Shown piece by piece: positions 1 through 10,100 of a stretch of DNA of 64,000 nucleotides. The stretch comes from Emiliania huxleyi CCMP1516 (Eukaryota; Haptophyta; Isochrysidales; Noelaerhabdaceae). Where the stretch lies: the NCBI RefSeq assembly GCF_000372725.1, contig NW_005202237.1, forward strand, positions 182,147 through 246,146, given 5' to 3'. The translations under genes and the position numbers were made by a program. The notes under the pieces are model-generated. The model was not told the origin of the DNA. It saw only the letters and a list, made by a program, of their open reading frames with translations, and did not search any database. The first letter of the stretch is position 1; every line of letters starts with the position of its first letter.

Positions 1-160
1 CCCCAACTGCCCTGCCCTGCCCTGCCGTACTGCCATGCCCGCACACTGCCGCACAACTGCCCTGTGGCCCCTGCCCGATCCCCTACCTGCCCCGGGTGTG
101 AAACCCACACTGCCCTGCCCGGCCCAAACCACACTGCCGAGGTGTGAATACCTGCCCGCT
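1..160. repeat. CTGCC-rich low-complexity DNA
   Basis: Short irregular repeats of CCCTG/CTGCC dominate the first 160 bases. Open frames here are by-products of the composition. I see no gene in 1-860. Confidence 0.5.
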
Positions 161-869
161 CCCGAGGTCTCGGAGAAACTTGTGGAGCCGTATATGGACT
201 CCGTGTTGATTGAGCGACGCACACCCCTCTCTCTCCGCTCAGAGACCCACACGACAGCCGCCTGCTAAATGTAGATCTCGCTCGCTGTGCGGCGGTGCGG
301 TGCGTGGCGCGAGAGTATGGGGAGCCCTTCCTGGGCGCCCCCGCCACCTCCTCCATCCAAGTTGACCAAGTCCCGTCTTCCTCCTCCCCAAGCACCGAGC
401 CGCACGCTCCTCACCCGCGTGCGAGAGCCCGGTGCCTTAGCCCCCCGAGCCCTCAGAGCCAGCCATGCCCCCGGTCGGCCTCGGGGAAGCTTCACACACC
501 GACTCCCGAGCAGAGCAGGAGGGCCTGACTCATGCTCCGAGGGGGGAGGGGCTGGCACCGGCCTCCGCACCGCGAGTGGCGACGTGCTCACTGCCCGCCT
601 CACTGCCCGCCCCCTCCCGCGCCCGCCCTCGCCGCGTGGCACGCCTGGCAAGACGGCGGGGGCAAGCCGAGTCACGGGCGGGCGAAAGGCAGCGAGGGGG
701 CGTGTCCGCGAATCGGCCTGGTAGAGTAGAGCGGCGCCGAGCCCGTGCATGCCTACAGAGCAGCGCAGAGGAGCGATCTGCAGCGATCTGGCCGCCTTGC
801 AGTGCGAGGGCGGAGCGGCGGAGGCGGGCGGGCCGAGGTGCGCGAATTGAAGCATCGACTGCCGGTGCA

Positions 870-1450
870 GCTGGTAGAGGAGGGAGAGGGAGAGCAGCAG
901 TAGCGTCACCACCGTCACCAGATCCGAAGTGGAGTACGGCGTTCCCGAAGCGGCCACCGCGGCGCCAGCCACGCAGCAGAGCCAGCTCACCCCGGCAACC
1001 TCGCCCTCCGATCGCAGCCGCGCCTCGGCTGCCAGCGTCAGCAGCGCCGCCCCTCCGTGTGCAAGCAGCCGCCACGCGCCGAGCGACTCGAGCCCGCCGC
1101 CCCCCAGCCCTCCCGGCTGGGCCTCTGCTGCGGCTACCAGGCTGACGCACTGCAGCGCGCAAACCTACGGCCCAGAAGCCTCCTCGCGTCAGCGCCGCCC
1201 GCCTCCCCCTGCGCCTGGCCCCGCCCCCTGGCCCCGCCGCCGCACGCGCGCCTCGGCAGCGCGCGCGGGCCGCGGCAGCAGCGCCGGCCGCCGGTCGGGC
1301 AGCAGCCGCGCCGCGCCCCGTGCGGCCGCACTGCTCCTCGAGGCGTAGGTTGCGATGGCGAGCGCGCTGGCGGCGGCGGCGACCGGGGTGGAGCCGCGGC
1401 AGACTCCGATGGCGGCGGCGGGCAGCGCGGCGAGCGGCTCGAGCGTCGGC
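870..1450 (-). CDS. possible exons of an uncharacterised membrane protein
   Basis: Two blocks on the minus strand look weakly coding. Block 1450-1250 begins after a good acceptor (TTCTCCCACAG). Block 1164-about 870 begins after GCCGTAG and carries two hydrophobic stretches, one near 1000-950 and one near 920-870 with a leucine-rich run. The blocks would join in a small, alanine/leucine-rich membrane protein. I recognise no family. GC is extreme and several frames are open on both strands, so this may be composition only. The telomere-like repeats lie immediately upstream in transcription direction, where a first exon would have to be. Confidence 0.2.
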
Positions 1451-1477
1451 CTGTGGGAGAAGGCGCGGGCCAGGGGT

Positions 1478-1592
1478 TAGGGGTTAGGGTTCGGGTCAGG
1501 GTGTGGGTTAGGGTCAGGGTCAGGGTCAGGGTGTGGGTTAGGGTCAGGGTCAGGGTCAGGGTGTGGGTCAGGGTGTGGGTTAGGGTTGCGGG
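1478..1592. repeat. telomere-like degenerate TTAGGG repeat
   Basis: On the plus strand, TTAGGG alternates with TCAGGG and TGTGGG variants for about 115 bp, with a higher-order period of roughly 36 bp. The orientation is G-rich 5'->3'. It is interstitial here, or lies near a chromosome end lost in the gap that follows. Confidence 0.85.
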
Positions 1593-1680
1593 GGAAGCCG
1601 CGGGCCGAGAGCGTGTGTGGGCGGTCTGGGCCGAAGGGCGGCCAAGGGAAGGGGCGGTTGGGCGGCGGTGGGGGGTGGGG

Positions 1681-1780
1681 NNNNNNNNNNNNNNNNNNNN
1701 NNNNNNNNNNNNNNNNNNNNNNNNNNNNNNNNNNNNNNNNNNNNNNNNNNNNNNNNNNNNNNNNNNNNNNNNNNNNNNNN
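1681..1780. other. assembly gap (100 N)
   Basis: Exactly 100 N characters. The flanks carry similar GTTGGGCGGCGGTGGGG sequence on both sides, so a collapsed GC-rich repeat is likely. Confidence 1.
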
Positions 1781-2865
1781 TTGGGCGGCGGTGGGGCGGG
1801 GCGAGGGCGGGGCGAGGCGCCGGAGCGGGTCTAGCTTGACCATCTTAAGGACGGCGAGGTAGACCTGCCCGGCCCAGGTGATTGCGCACCTGGGCGGTGG
1901 GGACGGGAGGTGAGGCCAACGACGGGAGGAGAGGGCGGGAGGAGAGGGCGGGAGGAGAGGGCGGGAGGAGAGGAGTGGCGGCGGAGCTGCGATGGGAGGA
2001 GAGAGGTCGCGGGCAGCCGCTCGCCCGTGAATCACACACAAGCAGGCGTACCCGACCGGGACCATGCGCGACGGGATGGAGCCCGCGTTGCCCCACACGA
2101 AGGCGGGGTCGGCCAGTCGAATGCCCCCGACCTGCGGGTGCGCACGCGGGCGCACGCGGGCGCAGAGGTGAGGGGCAAGGGGAGGGCGGCGGAGAGCGTT
2201 GGGTCGCTGACACTTCGTGGAAGTGTCTGTGAAGTGTCTGTGAAGTGAGCGAGGGGTCGCTGACCCAGAAGCGAGTGTACATAAAGGTCAGCGCGAAGGC
2301 CGCCTTGATGGCGGGCACGAAGCCAGGGGGCCCCCGCCTGCCGACAAGGTTGTGCAGGGCGAGGAGCAGAGTCGCGACCTGCGCCGAGCGAGGAGGAGCG
2401 AGGCGCGGGAGTGGGCCGAGGCGCGGAGGCAGGAGGCCGAGGAGGCGGCGGCGCGGCATCGGCGTCGCATGCTCGGGATCGACGCGACGACAGCGCACGG
2501 CAGGCGGTTCGCGAGGCGCGCACCTCGACCGCCAGTCCCTCGCGGATGATCGGGTCGAAGGTTGGCCAAGCGAGATAGAGGAGCGTCACGCCGAGGTTGG
2601 CGAGGTGGTGGACGCGCATCACCGAGGCCATGTCGGGCTGCAGCAGCAGTTCGGCCACCATCTGAACCGCCATCAGAACATATGGCCAGAACAGCGGCAC
2701 CGACGGCAGGAAGTAGACGGCGCTGAAGGTGCCCGCACAGGCGACGGTGAAGGCATTCATGGCGTCGGATGCCTTCTCGGGCCTCCGCTCGTCGGCCTGG
2801 CGAGACGCGCCCGCCGACTGGTCCGTCGCGGTGTGGGCCACGGCCCGCCGCGACGTGGGCGCCAT
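1781..2865 (-). CDS. TLC-domain (TRAM/LAG1/CLN8-like) membrane protein, 3' end in gap
   Basis: A multi-pass membrane protein of the TLC type, a family of ER and plasma-membrane proteins that includes ceramide synthases and lipid-trafficking factors; the substrate cannot be told here. Exons that keep frame are 2865-2524, 2378-2265, 2132-about 2043 and 1889-about 1781. The first exon carries hydrophobic helices and the family-typical His-His pair (MRVHHLANLG). The second has the ALHNLV...RF helix. The last ends in VYLAVLKMVKL, like the basic end of the final TLC helix. Splice sites are GTGCGC, GTCAGC and GTGTGT donors with CAG acceptors. The frame runs into the gap, so the C-terminus is missing. 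Family assignment rests on pattern only. Confidence 0.55.
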
Positions 2866-3329
2866 CGAACCGCCGGCGTTCGGCCCACTAGGGTGGCCGC
2901 GGCGAGGAAGAGAATTCCGAGGCTACGTCAGCATTCTTTCTTTTCTAGAAGATTGCAGCGAGAAGCGGCGAGAGACTGCGAAGAGAGATAGGAAGAGGCA
3001 GACTCCCTAGGGTGGGCGACGGCTAGCGCACCACACACCTCTCCTTAAAATCCCTGTGTGGTGGCGGCGTGCCGTCCTCCCATCCCTCCCTTGGGTTGTC
3101 TGTTTTCTTTCTTTCTTTCTTTTTCTTTTCTAGGGACAGAAGGATTTCCAAATCGCAGTGAGGAGTTCACGCCTGGGCCCGAGCCGCTAGGGCGACAAGA
3201 CGACAAGAGAGGCGCAGAGGGCGGTGAAGTGCGGTGAGGGGCCGAAGTCGAATAGGAAGAGAATTGAGACTGGAAGCGATCTCAATCAGGACGGCCGGCG
3301 GGCGAGCAGAGATCGTCTGCCAGTGCATC
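2866..3329. other. intergenic, no gene seen
   Basis: Contains a CTTT-rich tract. Positions 3090-3118 match 47909-47937 in inverted orientation over 29 nt. Confidence 0.5.
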
Positions 3330-3560
3330 AAACGTGAGGACGCTCCATAGGATGCGGGCGGCGACCATCAGCAGCGTGTTACCGCTCACCCCGTCACGAG
3401 TGAAGGTCGCATCCACCCTCCCGCCGCCGTCGAGCCACGCCAGCACCGCTGCGCCGTCGCTTTGCCAAGCCGCAGCCAGGCAGCCACGATCTCGTCGGGA
3501 ACGCTGCCCGCAGCGCCCTCCGCGCCACCAGAAGAGGACGCGTCAGTCGCTACCGACCTA
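3330..3560 (-). pseudogene. fragment of an ankyrin-family gene
   Basis: Read on the minus strand, about 3470-3340 encodes AVLAWLDGGGRVDATF followed by NTLLMVAA. This is nearly identical to the leader of both ankyrin blocks in the intact gene at 25578-27677. Only this leader and the first half-repeat are present before the frame is lost, so it is a partial copy or remnant. It lies antisense, just upstream of MESD. Confidence 0.6.
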
Positions 3561-3639
3561 CCGTGGCTGCCCCCGATGCGCAAAGAAGAATTTACGTACG
3601 ACCCAGTGTTGTGCAAAAAAGAAAATCGTAACCCCCTGG

Positions 3640-4618
3640 ATGGCGCCTGCCGCGACAGCGCGTGCGTGGCTCGCGTCCGCTCTGCTCGTCTGCTCCTTGG
3701 CCTCGGCCGGAGCGCGGACGCAGCGCGACATCGCCAAGAAGACTGCTCAGATGACCGAGGAGGACTGGCGCCGCGTCGAGGAGGAGTGGGAGACGCCCGA
3801 GGAGAGCGCGAGCGACGGCCCTGCTGCCCGTTTCGAGTATTCGCGCTCACCCTTCGCTGCTAGCGCCGCAGGAGAAGGAGGAGTACGAGTTCAAGCCGCC
3901 AAAGGCGCGCGGTCTGGACGTGGAGAAGCTGCAGCGCGAGAAGGACCCGAAGAAGCGGCAGCGAATGGTCGAGGACTCGCAAAAGACGACAGGGCCGACG
4001 ATGATCTTTGCGACGGTCGACTACCCCGGCTGCTGCGAGGATAAGACCGGCACTGAGGAGATTGCAAAACGGTGCGCCGCGGCGTGCGCGCGCGGTCTGG
4101 CGCGGAGGCGAGAGAGCGGTCGCCTCTGTTTGCGCAGGTGGAATGCGCTGCTGGGCTCAAAGGGGATGGATGCGCAGGCGTACGTCGTCGACAACGCGAC
4201 GATCCTCTTCTCGACCAACCATGGCCTGTTCGCCGACGAGGTGGCGCCGCCGCGCCCGCCTGTGCTCGCACTTGCGCAGCCGACCGCCTCGCCGCCGCCT
4301 CTGCTCAGATTGTCGAGTTTGCGCTCGAGCAGCCGGAGTGTGTCGCCACCGACTGGAACAGCAAGCGCTCGGGCGGTTGGTCGGGCGTGCCCAGCGGCCT
4401 GTCCTCTCGCTGACAGCGCGCCCTGCCCGCGTAGGCGGACGCCGGGCCCGGCGGAGACGCCCGAGTGGAAGGCGAAGGACGAGGTGCGCAAGGCTGCAAA
4501 GGCAAAGGCGGACGCAGAGGCGAAGGCGGCCAAGGAGGCGGCGGAGAAGGCGGCCAAGCGGGCTAAGCGGAGGAGGAGGAGGAAGAAGCGGGAGGCCAAG
4601 CAGAAGGATGAAGTGTAG
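3640..4618 (+). CDS. MESD: MESD-type LRP chaperone, ER lumen
   Basis: MESD is the ER chaperone that helps beta-propeller/EGF modules of LDL-receptor-family proteins fold. Exons 3640-3807, 3872-4071, 4138-4240, 4309-4364 and 4435-4618 give 236 residues, against 234 in human MESD. The ATG at 3640 starts a signal peptide (about residues 1-25, alanine/leucine-rich). A conserved acidic DWRRVEEEWE helix follows, then the ferredoxin-like core with TMIFATVDY, the acidic TEEIAKRW turn and AYVVDNATILFSTNHG. A long Lys/Arg/Ala coiled tail ends in KDEV, a plausible KDEL-type retrieval signal. Introns 2 and 3 use GT-AG. The fourth needs GC-AG (AA|GCGCTC), and the first is best fitted by GC-AG at AGC|GCGAGC. 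An N-terminal extension from earlier in-frame codons is less likely because it would bury the signal peptide. Confidence 0.88.
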
Positions 4619-4925
4619 TCACCTCATTCTTCTGCTGGGGCGGCGGTGGAGACGGAATGAGAGCCGTACACACACACAGGCGAGAGAGGCGTGGGCGCAC
4701 ATGCTCTAGGCGCACAAATGCACTATGCAGCGCCGCGGAAACATTATCCCGGGGCGGGGCCGATGTGGCGAAAGAGTGCTTATTAGGGAAAGGCGACATG
4801 CACGTGACATTTTGACCGCGGTGTCACGCAATGTGACAAAAAAGTTGAGTTCTCTCTCTGCGCTTGCAGCGTGTGGTTTCGGCTTTCGCGCGTAAGCGGG
4901 CGCGGCGCGCATCGCGCGGCCGTGC
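4619..4925. other. convergent 3' intergenic region
   Basis: Lies between the 3' ends of MESD (+) and the amine oxidase (-). No gene or clear signal seen. Confidence 0.5.
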
Positions 4926-6781
4926 TCACAGCCGGCTCCGCGACTGCGGCTGTAGGGAAGACCAGCACCGCGCCGCCGCCTGCTCTCCCGTCTCCATCGC
5001 GCCGTGGATGCACGGGTTGACGCCGGCGTGGCACGCCTCGCCCGCGAGGAAGACGCAGCCGTGCGCCGCCTCCCCCAGCGCGGGCCGCGCGCCATGCGCG
5101 CCGCGCGTCGGGTGCGAGTAGGCGCCGTGGACGTGGGGGTGGGCGGCCCAGTCCTTGACGAGGAAGCCGTCGCAGCTGCTGCTCGCGGGGTGGGGGTCGT
5201 CGCTGCTGCCAAACATCCCGTCGAGCTGGGCGAGCATCCGGCGAGCGATGTCTGCGTGCGGCAGCCTCCCCACCCGCTCCGCCCGCGCGCCCGCCACAAA
5301 GCCGACGATGGTGTAGGGCGGCGCCGCGTCGGGCCGCATCAGCTCGGCGGCGGGAGAGAGCCACACCTCCGGCAGGAACGAGTCGGAGCAGACGGCGTCG
5401 TAAAAGTCGGCCGGCCAGAAGCGGCGCCGCAGCCTCACGATCACCTTGAGCGCGGACCCCATCTTGAGCTTGCGAATCGCTCCTGCCTGCGGCGGCGGCA
5501 GCGGCGGCCGAAACTCCGGCTCCCCCCGCTGCAGTACGGACAGCGGCACGGTGACGACGCAGGCGCGCGCGCGCACCACTCGGCCGTCGGCGGCGCTGAG
5601 CTCGACGGCGGCGCCTACTCCCCGCCAGCGAGCGCTCCGCCGAGCGAGGCGGGGGAAGGGGCGGGAGGGGGCGGTGCAGGGGCGGCACCGTCCGCGCCCC
5701 AGCCGGTCGGAGACGCGTCGATGCGCTGCACGCGCCACGCTGTCCGCACGTCCAGGCCGCGACCGAGCGACTCCATCGCGTCCTAGAGGCGCCCGCTCGG
5801 TGACACGTCCATGCTTTGTAGGGAGGCGGCCCTCGGCGCCGCAGCGGTCGCGAGCGGCTCACCACCTCGCCGCCTCGCAGCACGAGGTACTTCTCTTCTC
5901 TTCTCTTCTCTTCTCTTCTCTTCTCTCCGCCTGCAGGCACGCGCCCCGCAGCACCAGGTACTTCTCGCCGTACGTCCAGTGGCGCTGCTCGTGCATCACC
6001 TCGTGCAGCCCGACCTGCGGGGCGGGCGAGTGTGGCGGCGGTCGTGAGAGTCAGAAGAGGCTCTCCTCTTGCCTCCAATCGAGGTGGTGGGACTAGAGGG
6101 CGTAGCGGCGGCGCACATCCGACATGTCCGCGCCGTAGTCGTTGGCAAAGATGGCATCGGCCAGGTCGAGCACGCGCGAGGAGAGGCCGCAGCTGGCAAA
6201 GTACTGCAGCAGCGTCGGCTCCTCCTCCGCCTCCGCTCCGCAGGGCGGAGGAGCCATCTCACCTGCCAAAGCGGGCACGGCCGGCGGTGGGTGCGTGAGG
6301 GACGAGCCGAGAAAGTGGCTGGCGAGATCTCGCCGAGCTTCTCGAAGCTCTCGTGCATCAGTGCGACGTCCGGCTGCTCGTCCGCCTCCTCCGCTAGCAT
6401 CAGGACGCCCTCCTTTCCGAAAAAGTAGTAGTTCGGCCACTCGAGCTCGACCAGCGACGCCTCTGGCTTGCCCTCGATGCCGTCGGCGACCAGCCGCAGG
6501 AGCGCGTTGTGATGCTCGCCGTGGAGAAATTCGGGCCCGAGCTCGAGGGGCCACGGTGCGAGTGATTTGTCGGCCAGCACTCGGCCACCCACCTTGGGCG
6601 GCAGGCAAGCGGTCACGGAGGTGGCAACTCCCGCCGGATGTTAGCGCGCGCAGTGACGCACCTTGGACCCAGCCTCGAGCACCACGACACGGAGCCCGTG
6701 AGCGGACAGGCTGCGAGCTGCGGTGAGGCCAGCGGCGCCTGCACCAACCACCGCTACGTCGACAATCTCTACCACCACCAT
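4926..6781 (-). CDS. FAD-dependent amine oxidase (polyamine/monoamine oxidase family)
   Basis: Flavoprotein that oxidises amines, releasing H2O2. The first exon, 6781-6662, holds the Rossmann motif VVGAGAAGLTAARSL and ends in VVVLEAG. The next, from 6592, continues with GGRV and LELGPEFLHG, the FAD-diphosphate/substrate region of this family. Later exons carry FANDYGADMSD, exon 6014-5945 ending in YGEKYLVLRGG, a probable 8-nt micro-exon at 5873-5866, then an exon from 5782 (DAMESLGRGLDV). A long last exon has VVTVPLSVLQ, KLKMGSALKV, and near the C-terminus FLAGEACHAG...IHGAMETGEQAA, the second FAD-contact motif. Exon edges near 6330, 6260 and 5720 are not settled. No targeting peptide is visible; polyamine versus other amines cannot be decided. 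Confidence 0.85.
5871..5966. repeat. 25-bp direct repeat bounding an amine-oxidase intron, with (TTCTC)n inside
   Basis: Copies at 5871-5895 and 5942-5966 (23 of 25 identical, spacing 71) encode EKYLVLRG. On the minus strand the upstream copy supplies donor CGGG|GCGCGT and the downstream copy acceptor CGAG|GCGG. The intervening intron, 5874-5944, is 71 nt and consists largely of an AGAAG microsatellite. Confidence 0.85.
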
Positions 6782-7188
6782 GGCCGGATTCCGGTCCCGT
6801 GGGAGGGAGGGGCTTTTTATCTGTGTCTAGCGTCCACCCATACCGCGCTGGTGTCCAGTCCGAGCCTGACTGTTCTTCACCTAAAATCTGTGTCGCGTTC
6901 CTCAACGCTTGCGATTCAGCTGTCGCGTCACTGGATGATCTTGCTCAGCTCGATCTCGACCTGACTCCTGACACCTGAACGCAGTCGCAGAGGCCTCTGC
7001 GGCGCGACGGCTGAATGTCGCGGCTCCAACGTCCAAGTGCCCCACTGGGGCCGCCCCCAGCCCCCACTCGCCACTGCCGGCGGGATTTTTCTTCCTTCAT
7101 AACACATAAGCACTGTGACGACCACTGAAAGTAGAAAGAGTGCCACAGACTGTCAATGAGAGGAGAACGTACAATCAGACACGAGCCT
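6782..7188. other. intergenic, no gene seen
   Basis: Spans the 5' side of the amine oxidase and the 3' side of the O-GlcNAc transferase gene. No TATA-like or other site I would defend. Confidence 0.4.
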
Positions 7189-10100
7189 TCACGTCCTTGC
7201 CCGCGCGGCGATGATGTGCATCTTCGGGCCGGAGGCCGGCGACGCCTCGTGTGCCCTCCACATGCCGTGCACGAGCCGCTCCTGCGCGCGCGCGAGTCCC
7301 TCGAGGTCAAAGAAGGGCGCGTCGCTCCGCGCGTCGAGCAGCCGCCGCCGGAGCAGCTGCAGCCGCTCAGGGGTCGAAGCGAGGCTGCAGATCAGGTCCT
7401 CGTACGCCTTCCAGCTCGGAGCCACGGTGTAGCCGAGGCCGAGCGCGGCGAGGAAGGAGCCCGACGCTCGGCTGGCGAGGCCGCGCCCCTGCAGCGCCAC
7501 GGCGGGCACGCCCGCCCACAGCGAGTCGGCGCCGGTGGTGTGCGCGTTGTACCAGCGGTTGTCCACCATCAGGTCGGCCAGCGAGCGCGCGGGGATAAAG
7601 TCGGCCTCGGGCAGCTTTGGGACGAAGCCAAGCCGGCCGGTCACGCCGTGTGCCGCCGCCTGCGCGCGCAGGCTCTGCTCCGCATGCTCCGCCCAGCCGC
7701 GCCGCACCGAGACGCGCGAGAGCCACAGCGACGCCTCGGGGAGAAGAAATGGGAATCAGCACCGAGGAACTAACAACGGAGAGAGAGCCACGGCGACGCC
7801 TCGGGGAGGCGGCGCAGCGCGTTTGCCCACGCGCCGAACGAGTCGGGGTCGAGCTTGTACAGCTGGTTGAAGTTGCAGAGGGCGACGCCGCGCAGCCGGC
7901 GCGGAGAGAGGCCGAGCCTCAGGTCCTCTCGCCGCAGGGGCGGGCCCCCGTCGCTCGAGTCCACACGCCGCAGCGCGGGCGACCACGTGGCGCGCTCCTC
8001 CTCGCCGGCCGGCCACTCGCCGGCCGGCCACGGGTGGGCGAGGCGGGAGGCGTGGGGCGCGTGCGCATAGCGGCGCGCGTGCGCCGCCACAAAGTGGGAG
8101 AAGGGGAAGTAGGCCATCCGCTCGGTAAACTCGGCCGCCGCGAGCGGCGGCGGCGCCGCCGCGGCGTCGAGCAGCGCGTAGTGCATCTGCGGCAGCGCCG
8201 TCGTGCCGGCGTACCCGTAGTACGAGGCCTGCACCGGCGCGGGGCGGTAGTGCGTGAGGGCGTGCCGCGCCCCCGCGGTGTGGCCGACGAGGTTGACGAG
8301 GACGTGCAGCCGCAAGCCGTCGATCGCGCGCGCCGCCTCCGCGTCGGTGAGGCGGGTGAGGTCGAAGAAAGCGTGCGCCGCCGCGGCGATCGCGCGCCGC
8401 TCGGCGGTCCCAGCGTGCTGCCTCTCGGGCAAGTCGAGCGCGAGGCAGACCACCTGCGGGAGGCGGGGCGACGGCGGTGCGAAGGGGGGGGGGGGGGGGG
8501 GGAGGGAAGGGGAAACCGGGCGGGTCCAGGGCGAAACAAAAACTCCTCCAGCCGCGTCGACGCGACGAGCTGCTCAATCAGCGGCAGCATCGCCCAGCCC
8601 ACAGGGTGAGGGCCAAAGTCGGACGACAGAAACCCGAGCCGCAAAATGCCGCCGCCGCCGCCGCCGCCATGGCCGCCGCCGCCTCCGCCGCCGCCCCACC
8701 GCAGCGGCGGCACGAGCGGGGCCGCCTCCGCCGCCTCGACGTCGCGGCGGGCTCGGCTGAGCGCGACTCGGCGACGCGTCTTGTCCGAGACGGGCCAGAC
8801 GAGCGTGTGGAAGGGAGCGAGGCCGGCGTGCAGCCGCTCGGTCGGCCCGGCCCCGAGCCTGCCGCGCGAGTGCCACTCGTCGAGGTGCCGCTCCAGCTCT
8901 CTCAGCCGCGCCTGCTCGCAGAACGAGGCTCACACAGGGCGCCGAAGAAGTGCCGCTCCAGCTCGCGCAGCCGCGCCTCGCGGCCGCGCCAGTGTAATCT
9001 CGGGTAATCTCGGGTAATCTCGGGTAATCTCGGGTAATCTCCACCTCGCGGCCGCGCCAATCGCAGAGGAACTGCTGCCCGTCGAGCAAGTCGTACAGCG
9101 CCTGAGGGGCACGGGCGACGAGGCGTGTCGGCGGGGCGACCCTCCAACCGCAACGGCGCGGCGGCGGCGGCGCGGCGACACGCCGGCCAGAACTGCGGGT
9201 TGATGTCGAGCGCGGTGGCGAAGGAGGCGACGGCGTCGCGCGGCCTTCCGAGCTCGGTGAGGGCTGCGCCGAGGTTCTTGTGCGCCTCGCAGAGGTGCGG
9301 CTTGAGGCGGATGGCGGCCGAGTACGACGCGGCGGCCTGCCGAGACAGAGAGCATGCCATCCCCCTGACTGCTCCGCAGGGGGAGCGGCGGGTGGCGCGT
9401 GTGTGTGCGGTGGCCTCGGCGTGCCGCCCGAGTCCCTTGAGGGCGGTGCCGAGGTTGGAGTGGGCCTGCAGGAAGAGGCCCGGGAAAGGTCGGGGAAGGG
9501 AGCGAGGGACGGACGGCGCCGGAGGTCGCAAGCGATCCTCGGCGAGCTGCGGCGCGAGGCGGACGGCCTCGGCATAGTGATGGTGCGCCTGGGGCGTGAA
9601 AAGCGTCTCTTCACACCTGCAGCTGTGAACAAGCGGCCTCGGCACAGTGGTGGTGCGCCTGGGGGCGGGGGCGGCGGCGGAGAGGCGTCGGAAGGCGCGG
9701 CGCTAGGCTCGCAGCGTCGGCCTCGGCGGTGGCGGCGCCTCGGCCTCGCGGCCCGGCAAGTCGGAGAGGACGTTGCCGAGGTCGTTGTGCGCATAGGCAA
9801 AGGACGGGTCCAGGGCGAGCGCCGCAGCGTGCGCCGCCGCCGCCTCCTGCCGTCGGCCTCGGAGGTAGTGCGCCTTGCCGAGCGAGTGGTGCAGCCGCGC
9901 CTGGGGTCAGGGTCGGGGTCAGAGTCGGGGTCGGGGCTAGGGCAGAGCCTTGCCCACGGAGCGGCGCAAGCTTCGTCTCCTCCGGCCGCTGCCGCAGCGC
10001 CGCACTCAGCGCCTCTGCCGCGCCGTCCGCGTCGCCGAGGTCGAGCAGCGCGCCTCCGAGGTATGGCCGAGACGTGGCCGAGACGTTTGCGGGGTGGGAG

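Noticed and set aside
265-1162. Several long overlapping ORFs on both strands
   Set aside because: All frames are open because of extreme GC; only a weak minus-strand membrane-like reading survives inspection.
1057-1839. ORF reading RVRVWV repeats
   Set aside because: Translation of the telomere-like repeat and the N gap; not a gene.
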